From the NCBI RefSeq assembly GCF_937616625.2, contig NC_065571.1, positions 47,539,651 through 47,603,650 of the forward strand: a stretch of DNA of 64,000 bases. The letters are read 5' to 3'. This DNA is from Mercurialis annua. Its lineage: Eukaryota; Streptophyta; Magnoliopsida; Malpighiales; Euphorbiaceae. The position numbers and the translations under genes are program-made. Below the pieces are notes generated by a model. That model was not told the origin of the DNA. It saw nothing but the letters and a program-made list of their open reading frames with translations, and made no database searches. Of this stretch, positions 23,725 through 34,000 are shown one piece after another. The number at the start of each line of letters is the position of its first letter. The stretch's first letter is position 1.

Positions 23725-24789
23725 CTAACCAAGCAACCCGTCACAATATTCAGCTAACCAATCGGCTTGATATAACTCGAAGTAGAGATCCAATTGTCCC
23801 TCCTCACATCCTCTAGCTTCCCATCTCCAATCCTCCAAGCTATCCCCGAATCTATGATCTTCTTCCCCTTCCATTATGCTTTTCCAAACAAAACTATCAC
23901 CCCGCCTAGGTGTTGCTCGAAGAAAATCATCATTAGGGTGATATTTAGCTTTAAAAACTTTAGCGCAAAGAGAGGCTGGATTCTGGATCAAGCGCCACGC
24001 CTGTTTAGCTAACATAGCAAGATTGAACGCACGAAAGTTCTTGAAGCCAAGACCTCCAATTTTTTTCGACTTGCAGATTGTACTCCAACTAATCCATGAG
24101 ATTTTCCGTTTATCATCCGTTCCGCTCCACCAATACTTGGAAATAATTCTCCGCATCTTAGAACAAAAAGAAGCAGGCAAGGTAAAACAACTCATAATAT
24201 ACGTCGGTATAGATTGAGCTACGGATTTAATCAATACCGGTTTACATGCTTTTGACAGAAAGCGCTCCTTCCATCCTAGCACACGCTTATGCAGGCGGTC
24301 TCTGAGAAAGGCAAAGATGGATTTTCTTGATCGACCTATCATAGCTGGCATGCCCAGATACTTCTTAAAGTATTCCATAACCTGGATACCCAATGTCTGC
24401 TGGATAGAGTGGCGATTTCCTTGGCTAACTCCAGCACTAAAAAGAAGTTCAGATTTGTCAAAATTCACCACCTCGCCGGATGTAGCTTAAAATGAGCAAA
24501 TAATTCTCTTAATGGCATGGCATTCCCTAGATGTTGCTTGAGCGAAAAGAACACTGTTATCCGCAAAGAAAAGATGGTTGGTTTTTGGAGAGCCCCTGTA
24601 AATCCGACTACCTGTAATAGCTCTGGTTTGAACCCCTTGGCGAAGAAGCGCTGAAAAACTTTCCATACAGAACATGAATAAGTATGGCGACAGTGGGTCA
24701 CCCTGACAGAGCCCTCTCTCCGGTTTCAAAAACCCATACGGCGAGCCATTAATCAAAACGAATAATACTGGACGACTCTCTTTTACCAA
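23725..24789 (-). pseudogene. LINE ORF2 reverse transcriptase remnant
   Basis: Two overlapping frames cover this part. 24789-24487 carries the RT motifs GLCQGDPLSPYLF and FFADNSVLF; the canonical F-A-D-D catalytic box is changed to F-A-D-N. 24471-23725 carries the thumb/connection region (KYLGMPAMIGRS, LIKSVAQSIPTYIMSCF, KYWWSG, GGLGFKNFRAFNLAMLAKQAWR). The change of frame near 24,475 and the Asp-to-Asn change show that it is dead. Confidence 0.85.
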
Positions 24790-26284
24790 AGTTCAAAACG
24801 AATCTAACATCCCTAAACTTCAAATTTATAATATAATCATCTCTATCATCTATTTTTACTAATTTTATTAATTTTTGCCCATATGGGATATGAGTGAATA
24901 GCCTATTTAATTAGGTATATGGCTAAATGACTAATTTATCTAGAAAAATAATTTTATATATTCACAATTTTATTCATCTTGTTAAGTAGATCCATAAATT
25001 TAATTTAGACATTTTGATTCATTAATTTCATAAATTGGAACAAATATATCTTAACTCCAAACTATGCTTATTTTCAAAATCTATTTTGATAAATTTTTAT
25101 TATAAATAATATTTTATACAATTGACTTTTAATTTCAGTTTAAGAAGGATTATTTGAGTATAAAATTAGAATTATGTGTCCGTCCAAAAATAGATTGAAA
25201 GTGAGGGTTCAATATTTTGCCCCAATTTGCAATATTGATGGAGCAAAATATTTAAATTATATATTTAGCGATATATTGACAAAATATTCAAAATTGTAGA
25301 TATTTAAACATTTATTTAATTTTTGAAATGGTTTATTATATAATATAAACAGTTAACATGTCATATAATTTTTTTTATTTCACGTACTAAATTATAAGAT
25401 ATTAAAATTTTATTTTTACTTCTTTACTCATCTCATATTATCTCTCATCTTCTCTCTTAAATCTCAATTTGACACCAATCTACTAATGCCTAACCCTACC
25501 GCCACTTCAGTTAATTCGATCGCCCCCTTTCTGCCGCCGCAGATTTTTCACTATTGAATTCTGGTCAATAAATTAGATTAAAGTATATTTTAAATATTAA
25601 AATTACAATAAACAGATTTCAAATCGCATAAGCAAAACATCAAATTTAAAAATCACAATAAGTCCAAATTAAACAAAAAATTAGATAAAGAAAAATTTCA
25701 ATATCAAATTAGATAAATAAAATATCAAAATTTGCAGAATTAAAAATCACAATAAATTCACATATCTAAAATTTAATATATAAAATTTGAGAATTTACAT
25801 CAATATCTCAAAATAAATAAAATATGGCGATTGGAATTAAGTGGAAACAGCTGTCGGAAGCAGATTCTGGCTAATCAGCGACAGAAAAGCATATTGTTGA
25901 TGCTAAAGCAGATCGAGCTGCGGCACAGAGACGGTGATAGTTGAGGCAGTAGTAGCAGTGCAGAGGTTTGTGTGAGAGTGGAGGATTAAAGTAAATAGGT
26001 AAAATGTTCTTATATACTCATAACTATAGTCTATTTGCCAAATTTACCATGATTTTAAAATTTTGTCCGTTTGATCCATCATTTATTTGATATGTGCCAA
26101 ATTAGCGATAATTCCTTTTAATTGTGGTTTAATCCGAAAGTAAAGTAATTTCTAACACATTATACCTTTTGGCAAAGATTTCATTTTATAATTGATCTTG
26201 TGGCTTCTATTATTATTTGAATGTTTTCATTCATACGATCAAAAGCAAGACTCTATAATTGAGTTGAGAGGTAATTACCTAAAA
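24790..26284. other. AT-rich intergenic DNA
   Basis: No gene was recognised. Short GC-richer patches at 25490-25560 and 25830-25990 are not open in any frame for a useful length. Confidence 0.4.
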
Positions 26285-26560
26285 TAATTCATGGTCCTCC
26301 CGTAAATACTGCTTCGACATCATAATTGCTTTTGAATTTGGTTAGAAAGAAATCCTTATCTAAATCAATAACTTCGAAACCTTGAGTAAATGACCACAAC
26401 CATCTAGGCGATCGCATAGATTTCTATACCCAATTTTCCTTCCGAGGAGAATCGAAGAGAGCCACGGTTTGAATAGCGGTCTGAATTCTTGGAGAAAACG
26501 CAATAGAAGGAAGGCCATCATTGATAGCTATATTGACATCTTCCTCTTCCAAATCAAAAT
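26285..26560 (-). pseudogene. LINE ORF1 remnant (DUF4283-like domain)
   Basis: On the minus strand, about 26430-26290 reads RWLWSFTQGFEVIDLDKDFF, then LTKFKSNYDVEAVFTGGP followed by a stop where Trp is expected, then IILG. This is the pattern of the DUF4283 domain (DxxNxFFLxxF...GPWxIxGHxL) found in ORF1 of plant LINEs and related zinc-knuckle proteins. A preceding acidic part with ESLDDIYKDFDLEEEDV-type residues lies in another frame. Stops and frame changes mark it as a fossil. Confidence 0.55.
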
Positions 26561-27417
26561 CTTTATAAATGTCGTCTAAGGATTCTTCACGTACTCAAGC
26601 TGAGTGTAAAAGCTTATCTTTAAAAGAAATTCCAGGCATAGAATTATCTGGTTTGAAATATGGAATTTTTTCATCCTTTAATCTGGCTTTTTTGGTTGAT
26701 CTATCATATGCTGGGGGATTCTCTTTGGTCCTTTTGCAAATGCAGAGCAGAAGGCTCAGTCATTGCAAAAAGTGAAAGCTATGACATTTTAGGACTTTAA
26801 TTTTATTTTAACGAGAGGTTATTCAGCAAAAAATGATTATGTGATAGTTAGATTTTTTTTTATTTGAAAAGTTTCCATGTGTGCATAATCTAACTTAAAA
26901 ACTTTCTTTTAAGGTAAACTTATACATATATGATAAGATTTCAAGATAAAACTAACAAAATTCAGTTAAAATATGGCTGCCTCAGTGCCGCGTAACCTTT
27001 ATAGCTGGAAAACCTCATCTAAAATAAAATTAAAATTTAGTAACCATCATAAAAAAAAAGTTTGATCACGAAGATAAAGAAATAATAGTTTGGATATCCA
27101 CAAGATTAATTATCCAAATTTAATGTCTATAATGTTGACTATTTTGACAAATATATTTCTAAATTAAGTTTAAACATACCAAATTGACAAACCAGAAAAC
27201 AAAAATCTTTTTAGGAATATATTTAGTAAAATGGTCAAAGTTATGTATATAAAATCATTTCGCTTATTCTTTTCATATTACTTTTTCCTTTAATTATACT
27301 ATATGAGATGATATAATATTTCTCAATGTCATTGAACAAATAGTTTTATTGATCAACAGTCAATATTAATTACCAAACGCTTTAGGTAAACAATCATAGC
27401 AGTTACCATATAAATTA
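26561..27417. other. Intergenic DNA
   Basis: AT-rich DNA with no recognised gene. A short + strand open stretch at 26569-26775 has no supporting features. Confidence 0.4.
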
Positions 27418-27694
27418 GGGATAAGGGTCAAATATTGCCCCTAACATTTAGGCAAAAGATCACATATGCTCTCGTGGTTTCCTAAAGGTGCAAACAGACT
27501 ACTAACTTTTTAAATAGGATCCTTTAGGCATCCATACTGAATACTATTAGGTGCGTATATGACCCTTTTCTAAAAAAGTTAGTGGCCTAAAGAAGCCATT
27601 TAGAAACATTAGTGGCCGTTTTGCACCTTTCCGAACCATGGGGTATAGGTGATCCCTAACTCAAACGTCAGCGGAAAATATGATACTTTGCCCC
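27418..27694. mobile_element. Degenerate inverted-repeat MITE in the 3' flank of WAT1 copy 5
   Basis: The ends read GGGTCAAATATTGCCCCTAAC and, inverted, GGGGCAAAGTATCATATTTT. Further inverted similarity (GATCACATATGC against GATCACCTATACC; GAAAGGTGCAAA against TAAAGGTGCAAA) forms a hairpin of about 280 bp. No target duplication could be fixed. It ends within a few bases of the stop codon at 27700. Confidence 0.5.
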
Positions 27695-27699
27695 ATTAA

Positions 27700-30018
27700 T
27701 TATTCTTGATCAATACCAGCCAGATTCTGTGAAAGAAGTGATTCATGCAATTCAGCTTTTTGATTTTTCCTGTGTAGAGAATCATCAACGATCACTTGTA
27801 CAATTGTTGACTCATCAATTTGCTGCTTCAAATGCTTATTCTTCGGAATTTCCTCGGAGTCTTTGGATCTACCCCATAGAACAATATATAGACCAATTAT
27901 CACAACTAAAGCACCAACGAGGCTGCGAAACACAAAATTAATAAACATAAAGAAAAATTTTATTAAAAGAAAATGTTGTAAACTAATGGTATAAATGCTA
28001 GATATAGTCCATAAACTATTATTAATTACTAATTACCTCCCCAAATACGTCTGCTCATGAAGAAATATAGCAGCTGAGATGACTACTATAACAGTGCACA
28101 AAGGATTGAACATTGCAGAATAGAGAGGACCTCTTTTAGAAATGCACCATGTCTGGAGAAAGAATGATATAGCAACTGCTGTTCCCTGCGCAAAACATCA
28201 CAAACTACTCATATTATACAGAACTTACGTACTGTTTAGCTATGTTGCACAAAAATTTACTAATCAAATTCTAAAATTTTATATTTGTAATTATCTATTA
28301 TTGAAGAGAATATTACTCCGATCTAGTGACTTGACTTTAATTTGTTTCATTTTATTTACTAAGCTTTGATTTTATTTTAAATATGATTTTTCCGGCCAAA
28401 ATATATACGTGGTTGTTGGATTTTAACACGTAGCAATCGCAATTTGCTAGTTAATTTATTTTGAAAATTTATCATATACGCATAATTTCATATTGGAAAG
28501 TTTTAGGTCAAATTATGTATACACGGCAAGTTTCAAATTAAAAAGTGAAATAGAGCTGCTACTTATGTACCGTTGGCCAGAAAACCACTCATTGAGATAA
28601 AGTTAAAGTTTAATAACTAAAATAACACAAATCAAAATTTAGTCATAAAATTGTAAAAGCATGACACTTTGGGTACTTTTAGAATCAATTATCCATTCTT
28701 TTAACAGAAATATGATTAGCGGGGTTAGCGGGAAATAATTAGTTAAAAAAATACACTTTAAATCAGCCCACTGATTAGAGACTTGGGTAGAACCCAGACC
28801 TCTGAGCGATGCACAATGAAACTTAGCTAACTAGGCTAGAGCTCACCGGCCTATTTTTTATATTTCAACATTCATTTATGTGCAATATGTGTTTAGTAGA
28901 AAAAAAAAATCATAAATCTAAAGATGCAAGTATTTATAGTTGCTTACCCCAAATAAACAAAATCCCATTTCAAGATATGAATTCAATTTCCAAACTGCAG
29001 CATCTTTTTCTACACAAACAGTAACCGCTGCACATTCTATTGTACCCAAAAAACCCAACCAAGCAGATGAATACAGAGGATCAGGACAACTTGCTGAAAC
29101 TGATACCTGCTAAAAAAATTATAGTCACAACAAAAAAATTAATAAAAATATAAATTAGTATAAAAATTTAGTTTAATTACTTGAATTACAAGCCAAAGCG
29201 ACCAGAAACAAGCGCCTCCGATGAGAAGTAAACATCCCAAGAGCCAGTTATCACCTCCAGATTCTGAATTTAGCAGTTTAGGGCCTCTGAGTAGTGCCAT
29301 GCAGATGGCTCCACATATACATAAAATTGTACCACTAATTTTTGCTATACTTCTCAAACTTCTTATATTTACTTTCTCCAACCTAATAATGTCAATATCA
29401 CACACAAATTGTGATTACATTAAATCTATTTTAATGATTTTGAAGTTCATGTATTAGTGAGTTTAATTACCTTAACATGGCTGACAATAGAAATGTGATG
29501 GCCGGAGTTATATTAGGAATTGCACTAGCTGCAGTAGAAGATGCCATATTTAGTCCTTCAAAGTACGCATTTTGGTACAGAACTATCCTGCAATTTACAT
29601 CAACCCCAAATCAGAACATAAACATAAAACTCAACGACTGTAACTAAATTAGTGATTAAAATACCCGAAAAGCGAGGCAAGAAAAATCCAAGCAAATCCG
29701 TTTAATCCCAAAGAAGGCTTGCAAGAACTTCTCCTGCCAAAACAGAGAAAAGTTGGAGATTATTTGGAGAGAAAAGCGAGTCGTTGGTCGCCGAATCTCG
29801 CCCCTTGCTCTGCCTCTGATTAATTAGTATACATACCTTCTATCAAGAAATGATAGAGAAGCCATGATCAAAGTTCCAATCCCATGCCTGTAAACAACGA
29901 AAACCCTAGGACTCATTCCTTGTAAGAACACTGCTTTACTAAACAGATTGAGAGCTGCATATACAAATTGTAAGAATATCATAGTTATTGCTGGCTTGTA
30001 TGTTTCTAGAGCATCCAT
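27700..30018 (-). CDS. WAT1-related (UMAMIT-type) transporter, copy 5
   Basis: Seven exons on the minus strand: 30018-29837, 29733-29665, 29587-29471, 29382-29181, 29106-28948, 28185-28037 and 27922-27700. All splice sites are GT-AG, giving 366 aa. The start MDALETYKP aligns with the paralogues. Both EamA domains are complete, with FVVYRHGIGTLIMASL, YQNAYFEGLNMASSTAA, AMFNPLCTVIV and EQTYLGSLVGA. Exon 4 (202 nt, NSESGGDNW loop) and its sequence make it the sister of copy 4, from which it is separated by the LINE region. The C-terminal tail is longer than in copy 4, ending SQNLAGIDQE. Intron 5 is enlarged to 762 bp by a SINE-like insert. Function is as for the family; the substrate is unknown. 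Confidence 0.9.
28740..28865 (-). mobile_element. SINE-like insert in intron 5 of WAT1 copy 5
   Basis: Read on the minus strand, the segment contains TAGCCTAGTTAGC (A-box-like) followed by GGTCTGGGTTCTACCC (B-box-like), as in tRNA-derived SINEs. A T/A-rich end follows near 28745. It lies in the extra DNA that enlarges this intron. No target duplication was seen, so the assignment is tentative. Confidence 0.35.
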
Positions 30019-30069
30019 TCTTACACTTAATTGCTATAACTTTCTTGAATTGGTACCAAAACAATCTGC

Positions 30070-30135
30070 TAATCCCAATATATAAAGCTATTGTAGAAGT
30101 TGATGGGAGCCACCTCTGGAATTCCTACCAAACTT
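30070..30135 (-). promoter_or_regulatory. Promoter block of WAT1 copy 5, shared with copy 3
   Basis: Plus-strand landmarks AATCCCAATATATAAAG, TATTGTAGAAGTTGATGG and CCACCTCTGGAATTC align with 17265-17345 upstream of copy 3. A TATATA motif at about 30083-30077, read leftwards, lies about 60 bp before the start codon at 30018. Confidence 0.5.
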
Positions 30136-30327
30136 CATCAAAATCTGTTTTTTCGGATGATTTCTTTCTGTTTTAGAATCGTTCATTAAATAATTTGTCT
30201 ATTATTTATATATAGTCGTTTAGAATCTTACATGAGATCAAATCGATATATTCTGTGTGTATATACTTAGTTGTTGATTTAATTTTCAGTATAATAGCAC
30301 ACATGGCACCCGGTGTCATATTTATTA

Positions 30328-30697
30328 AGCTTAATAACAAAAAAAACTCCACCTTTTAGTCCCTTTTTAGTTGCACCCTGACGTTGCAATTTTGTCAGTT
30401 GCACCCTAATTCGCACCTTTGGGTTTCAATTCCACCCTCAAAATTAAATTCGACTTTTTTTCATTCGGAAAAAATTCATAAAAACGCTTATAAAGTACTC
30501 GTTGAACTCTTTTCCACATAAAAAGTTAAAAATTGATGATTTATTTTAACATTTTCCAAATGGAGAAGAGATCAATTTAGTACTTGAGGGTGGAATTGAA
30601 AACCAAAGGTGCGAATTAGGGTGCAGCTGACAAATTACAACGTTAGGGTGCATTTGAAAAGGGGCTAAAAGGTGGGGGGTTTTCCTGTGATTAAGCC
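30328..30697. mobile_element. Mutator-type MITE, 370 bp, perfect 9-bp TSD
   Basis: The ends AGCTTAATAACAAAAA and, inverted, GGCTTAATCACAGGAAAA begin inverted repeats of more than 100 bp, which include CACCTTTTAG and TTGCACCCTAA-type blocks. The 9-bp direct repeats TATTTATTA lie at 30319-30327 and 30698-30706. A related, larger element occurs at about 46583-48897. No coding sequence is present. Confidence 0.85.
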
Positions 30698-30751
30698 TAT
30701 TTATTAAAGTCAAAATAATTCCTAAGATTGTTATTAAATAGACCGTGTTAC

Positions 30752-30941
30752 GACCAATGGGGGTTGATCCAAATAGGAAGCGGCTTCATATCGCTTAAGT
30801 AAGGTCTCGGATTCGAGTCTTGTGAATGCAGAAAATCCCCACTGGCAGACTCATCCACCATGCCAGGTGCGCGACGAGGGTTGGATCCGGATTAGTTAGG
30901 GCGAAGCCCTCAAAATCGGATAGCCGAACTAAAAAAAAAAG
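30752..30941 (+). mobile_element. tRNA-derived SINE with 13-bp TSD
   Basis: A 190-bp element contains a B-box-like GGATTCGAGTCT about 60 bp from its 5' end and a GC-rich body, and closes with an A10 tail. It is flanked by TAGACCGTGTTAC (30739-30751) and TAGAACGTGTTAC (30942-30954), a 13-bp duplication with one mismatch. It lies between a Mutator MITE and the hAT element. Confidence 0.8.
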
Positions 30942-31089
30942 TAGAACGTGTTACAGACATAATTAAACAATATTAATTATAGGCACAATCATCCAAAAAC
31001 ATCCTATCTTTTCGACTTTTTGTTTATGGGTCAAACTTTCAAAATCGTCAATTTTATTTTATTTCTCAATTTTCTGTTTTAATTGTAGT

Positions 31090-34000
31090 TAGGGGAGAGC
31101 ATCGGTCGGTTCGGTTCGGTTTTCAAAAGTCCAAAAACCTCGGTGCCATACTATATTATATTTGAAACCAAACCGTTTTAAAATTGACCAAAAACCAAAA
31201 ATAATTTTCACCGAAATAATTTTTCGGTTCGGTGTCGGTTTTTTTATCTCGGTTTGGGCTTATACCGAACCCATTTTATAAAATCCCAAATTATAAAAAA
31301 ATCCTTTTAAGATTTTATAATCAACTTGAATTGAGTATATAAAAACAATATGATACACTAAATATAACAAGTATAAACCTGTTACTTAATAAATTACAGA
31401 CTTGACTTGAGTAATTAAATAATAGTAATATTATCTAATCAGAATATCTGTTAACAAATTACAGACATGAAGAAGCAAATGAATACAAGTCTCAAAAATG
31501 AACTTGTATGCAAAAAATAATAACATATAATTACTATTACATACAATTTGTGTCCTGAACTTTACAAGTTAATAAGTTAACTTATATGCAAAATAAAATA
31601 CTAAAATTGAATACTAAAATGTCCAGCAGTTTTAGTGCTTGCAGAAATCAAGTATTTCCATCCAAAATGTAAGCATTAGGCAACCATCAGCAGTAGCTAA
31701 ATACAAGACTTAAGTCCTGAAATTTAAACAAGTCCCTTTTCAGGTTTAATATCTACTATGTTTTACTATTTACCACTAAAGGTTTTTGAAAAATGGGGCT
31801 CAGGTATAGTTTTTTCTAATCAATATAAGGCGATCTGATTCGCACGGTTGCGATTAGCCTCACCATGCAAATCAAAAGGCTTTATGTGCTAGTTAAGGTG
31901 GAAGCATCATCATAGCCCAAAAAAAGATCTTAAAACTGAAAAGGAGATGTTAAAATTGAAATGAAGCTGTTCAAATTGGAAAAAAAATTGCAGAGGATAA
32001 ATAGCAAAGCAAGCAATGAGTTTCAAACTGAATTAAAAACAGCAACATGAAGTTTTTAATGATGATTAAAACCAACCAGAATTAAAAGCAGCAATGAAAT
32101 GTTTGAATGAAGTATTAAAGAAATCAGAATAAACAGAAGTTTGAAAATGATTGAAAAGTAGCTATTAAAAGTTTTAATGATCTATTAAAACGGGAAAAAA
32201 GCTAAGGTAAAAAGATTGAATAAAAAGAGTAGGAATAGAAAAGATTTTAGTTTCCACCTTTTTCAGTTTGCCAGTAGCTTCTTAAAATGATACTTCAAAA
32301 GGGACAAAGAATTCAGAAGGGAAAAAGATACTTCAGAAAGGCCAAAGCAGCACATGCACAAATGATCATTTGCTTCCACTATCAAAACCAAAATGGAACT
32401 CATGAAGAGTCTAAGAGACTTCTTCAATTTGGCAAGTCTGGATCAAAAAATAGATACAGATTAGCAGCCACACAAACACAAGCTAAACAACTGAAAATAT
32501 CAAAAATTAAAGAACAGAGTAGAGGGTATAACCTTGCTCAAAAGGTTCTAGCTCATCAAGGCATTCCTCAACCACAAGAGGGCTGGTTTCTGCTCTGAGC
32601 CAATCCTGAGTGCACACCAAAGCTTCCATAATTTTTGGAGTTAAAGAACTCCTGAAACAATCATGCACTTTGCCTGAGGTACTGAAAGCAGATTCAGAAG
32701 CAACTGTAGAAATTGGGACTGCAAGGATATCACGAGCCATCCTTGAAAGGATTGGAAATCTTGCACAATTGAGCTCCCACCATTTTAATATATCAAAGGC
32801 ATCATCATTCTCGACACATGCCTCACTCAAATATGTTTCCAGCTTAGATTTCCTTGGCCCAGTTTCTTCTTGCTCTTTATTGTGCTCAGCAAATTTGGCT
32901 TTCATCAATGATGTATGCCTCTTAGCAGCAGGAGGCACAGATAGGATTGACACATGATTAGAAACAATCCCCTCAGGTTGACTGGAGCTGAGCTGAAAAC
33001 TTCCACTTCCAGATAACCCACTCAAATATGCACTTTAGAACTCATCAAACAACATATTCAGCTCAAACTTAACATTATCAAACAACCCAGAAGCATGCTC
33101 CTTACCAAATAGATTGCATAAAGAAAACAAAAGAACATTGAGTTTAAAAGTAGTATCAAAAATATGAAAGAAGAAACTCAATTTATTCATTTTTAAAGGA
33201 TCACCCTAGTACTTGTTAAACTTTTCTCTCATTTTCTTACCCATCTGTTTAATCTCCACATCCTCACTAGCAATCATTTCATCAAACATAATAGACATGC
33301 CACAAATCTCCAAATAATGCATGTTAGAGGTAACATATAAACATCAAGACATCCGCAGAGTAGTGATGTAAAAATAAGATAAGCAAGTGGCAAACTTCTT
33401 TGCAATTTGCCAATCAAGAATGTTAGGAATGTTATCTACCATGTCATTCCTAAAATTCTCATTTACTTCCGCATATGAATCAAACACAGACTTGAATAAA
33501 CAGGCATTATCCAACATAAGATAGGTGGAATTCCATCTAGTAGCAACATCACGACAAAGAAATTTTTTGGTTCTAAGTTTACCCTATAAAGCAAGATCTT
33601 TAAATTGTTTAAGCCTAGATGGACTGTTTCTTATATATCTTATGCAGTCCCTAATCTTTTTTTTATAGAAGAACTCATTTCTTTCAATCCATCAGAAACT
33701 ACCAAATTAATTACATGAGCAATACACCTCATATGCAAATACTGACACTTAGAAACATCAGTGCCCCATGAAATCATTTTTTACTTAAATGCAGCAATGG
33801 CAGTATTGTTATTTCCAGCATTATCCATAGTCACAGTAAAAATATTATTTAAACCCCAAGCAAGCAAACAATTTTCTAAAGTTTTGCTAATATAATCACT
33901 TTTGTGACCACAAACAAGAACAAGGGACAAAATTCTCTTATGTAGCTTCCACTCATTGTCGGTCCAATGACAGGTTACACATATATAATTGACCCTTTGA

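Larger units (their letters stand above)
22518..24789 (-). mobile_element. 5'-truncated L1-type LINE
   Basis: A non-LTR retrotransposon on the minus strand is cut at 24789, in the middle of the reverse transcriptase. It continues through the RT thumb, a zf-RVT domain and RNase H, and ends in an A-rich tail at about 22518-22524. The endonuclease and the first half of RT are absent, as is usual for 5'-truncated insertions. No convincing target-site duplication was found. Confidence 0.85.

Noticed and set aside
24790..26560. The LINE ORF1 remnant near 26,400 as part of the same element as the RT at 22518-24789
   Set aside because: Same strand, but the 1.5 kb between them shows no endonuclease or RT sequence, and the RT is cut abruptly at 24789. 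They are treated as separate insertions.
32287..32598. Plus-strand open frame inside the hAT element
   Set aside because: It is antisense to the end of the transposase and low in complexity, with no independent support.
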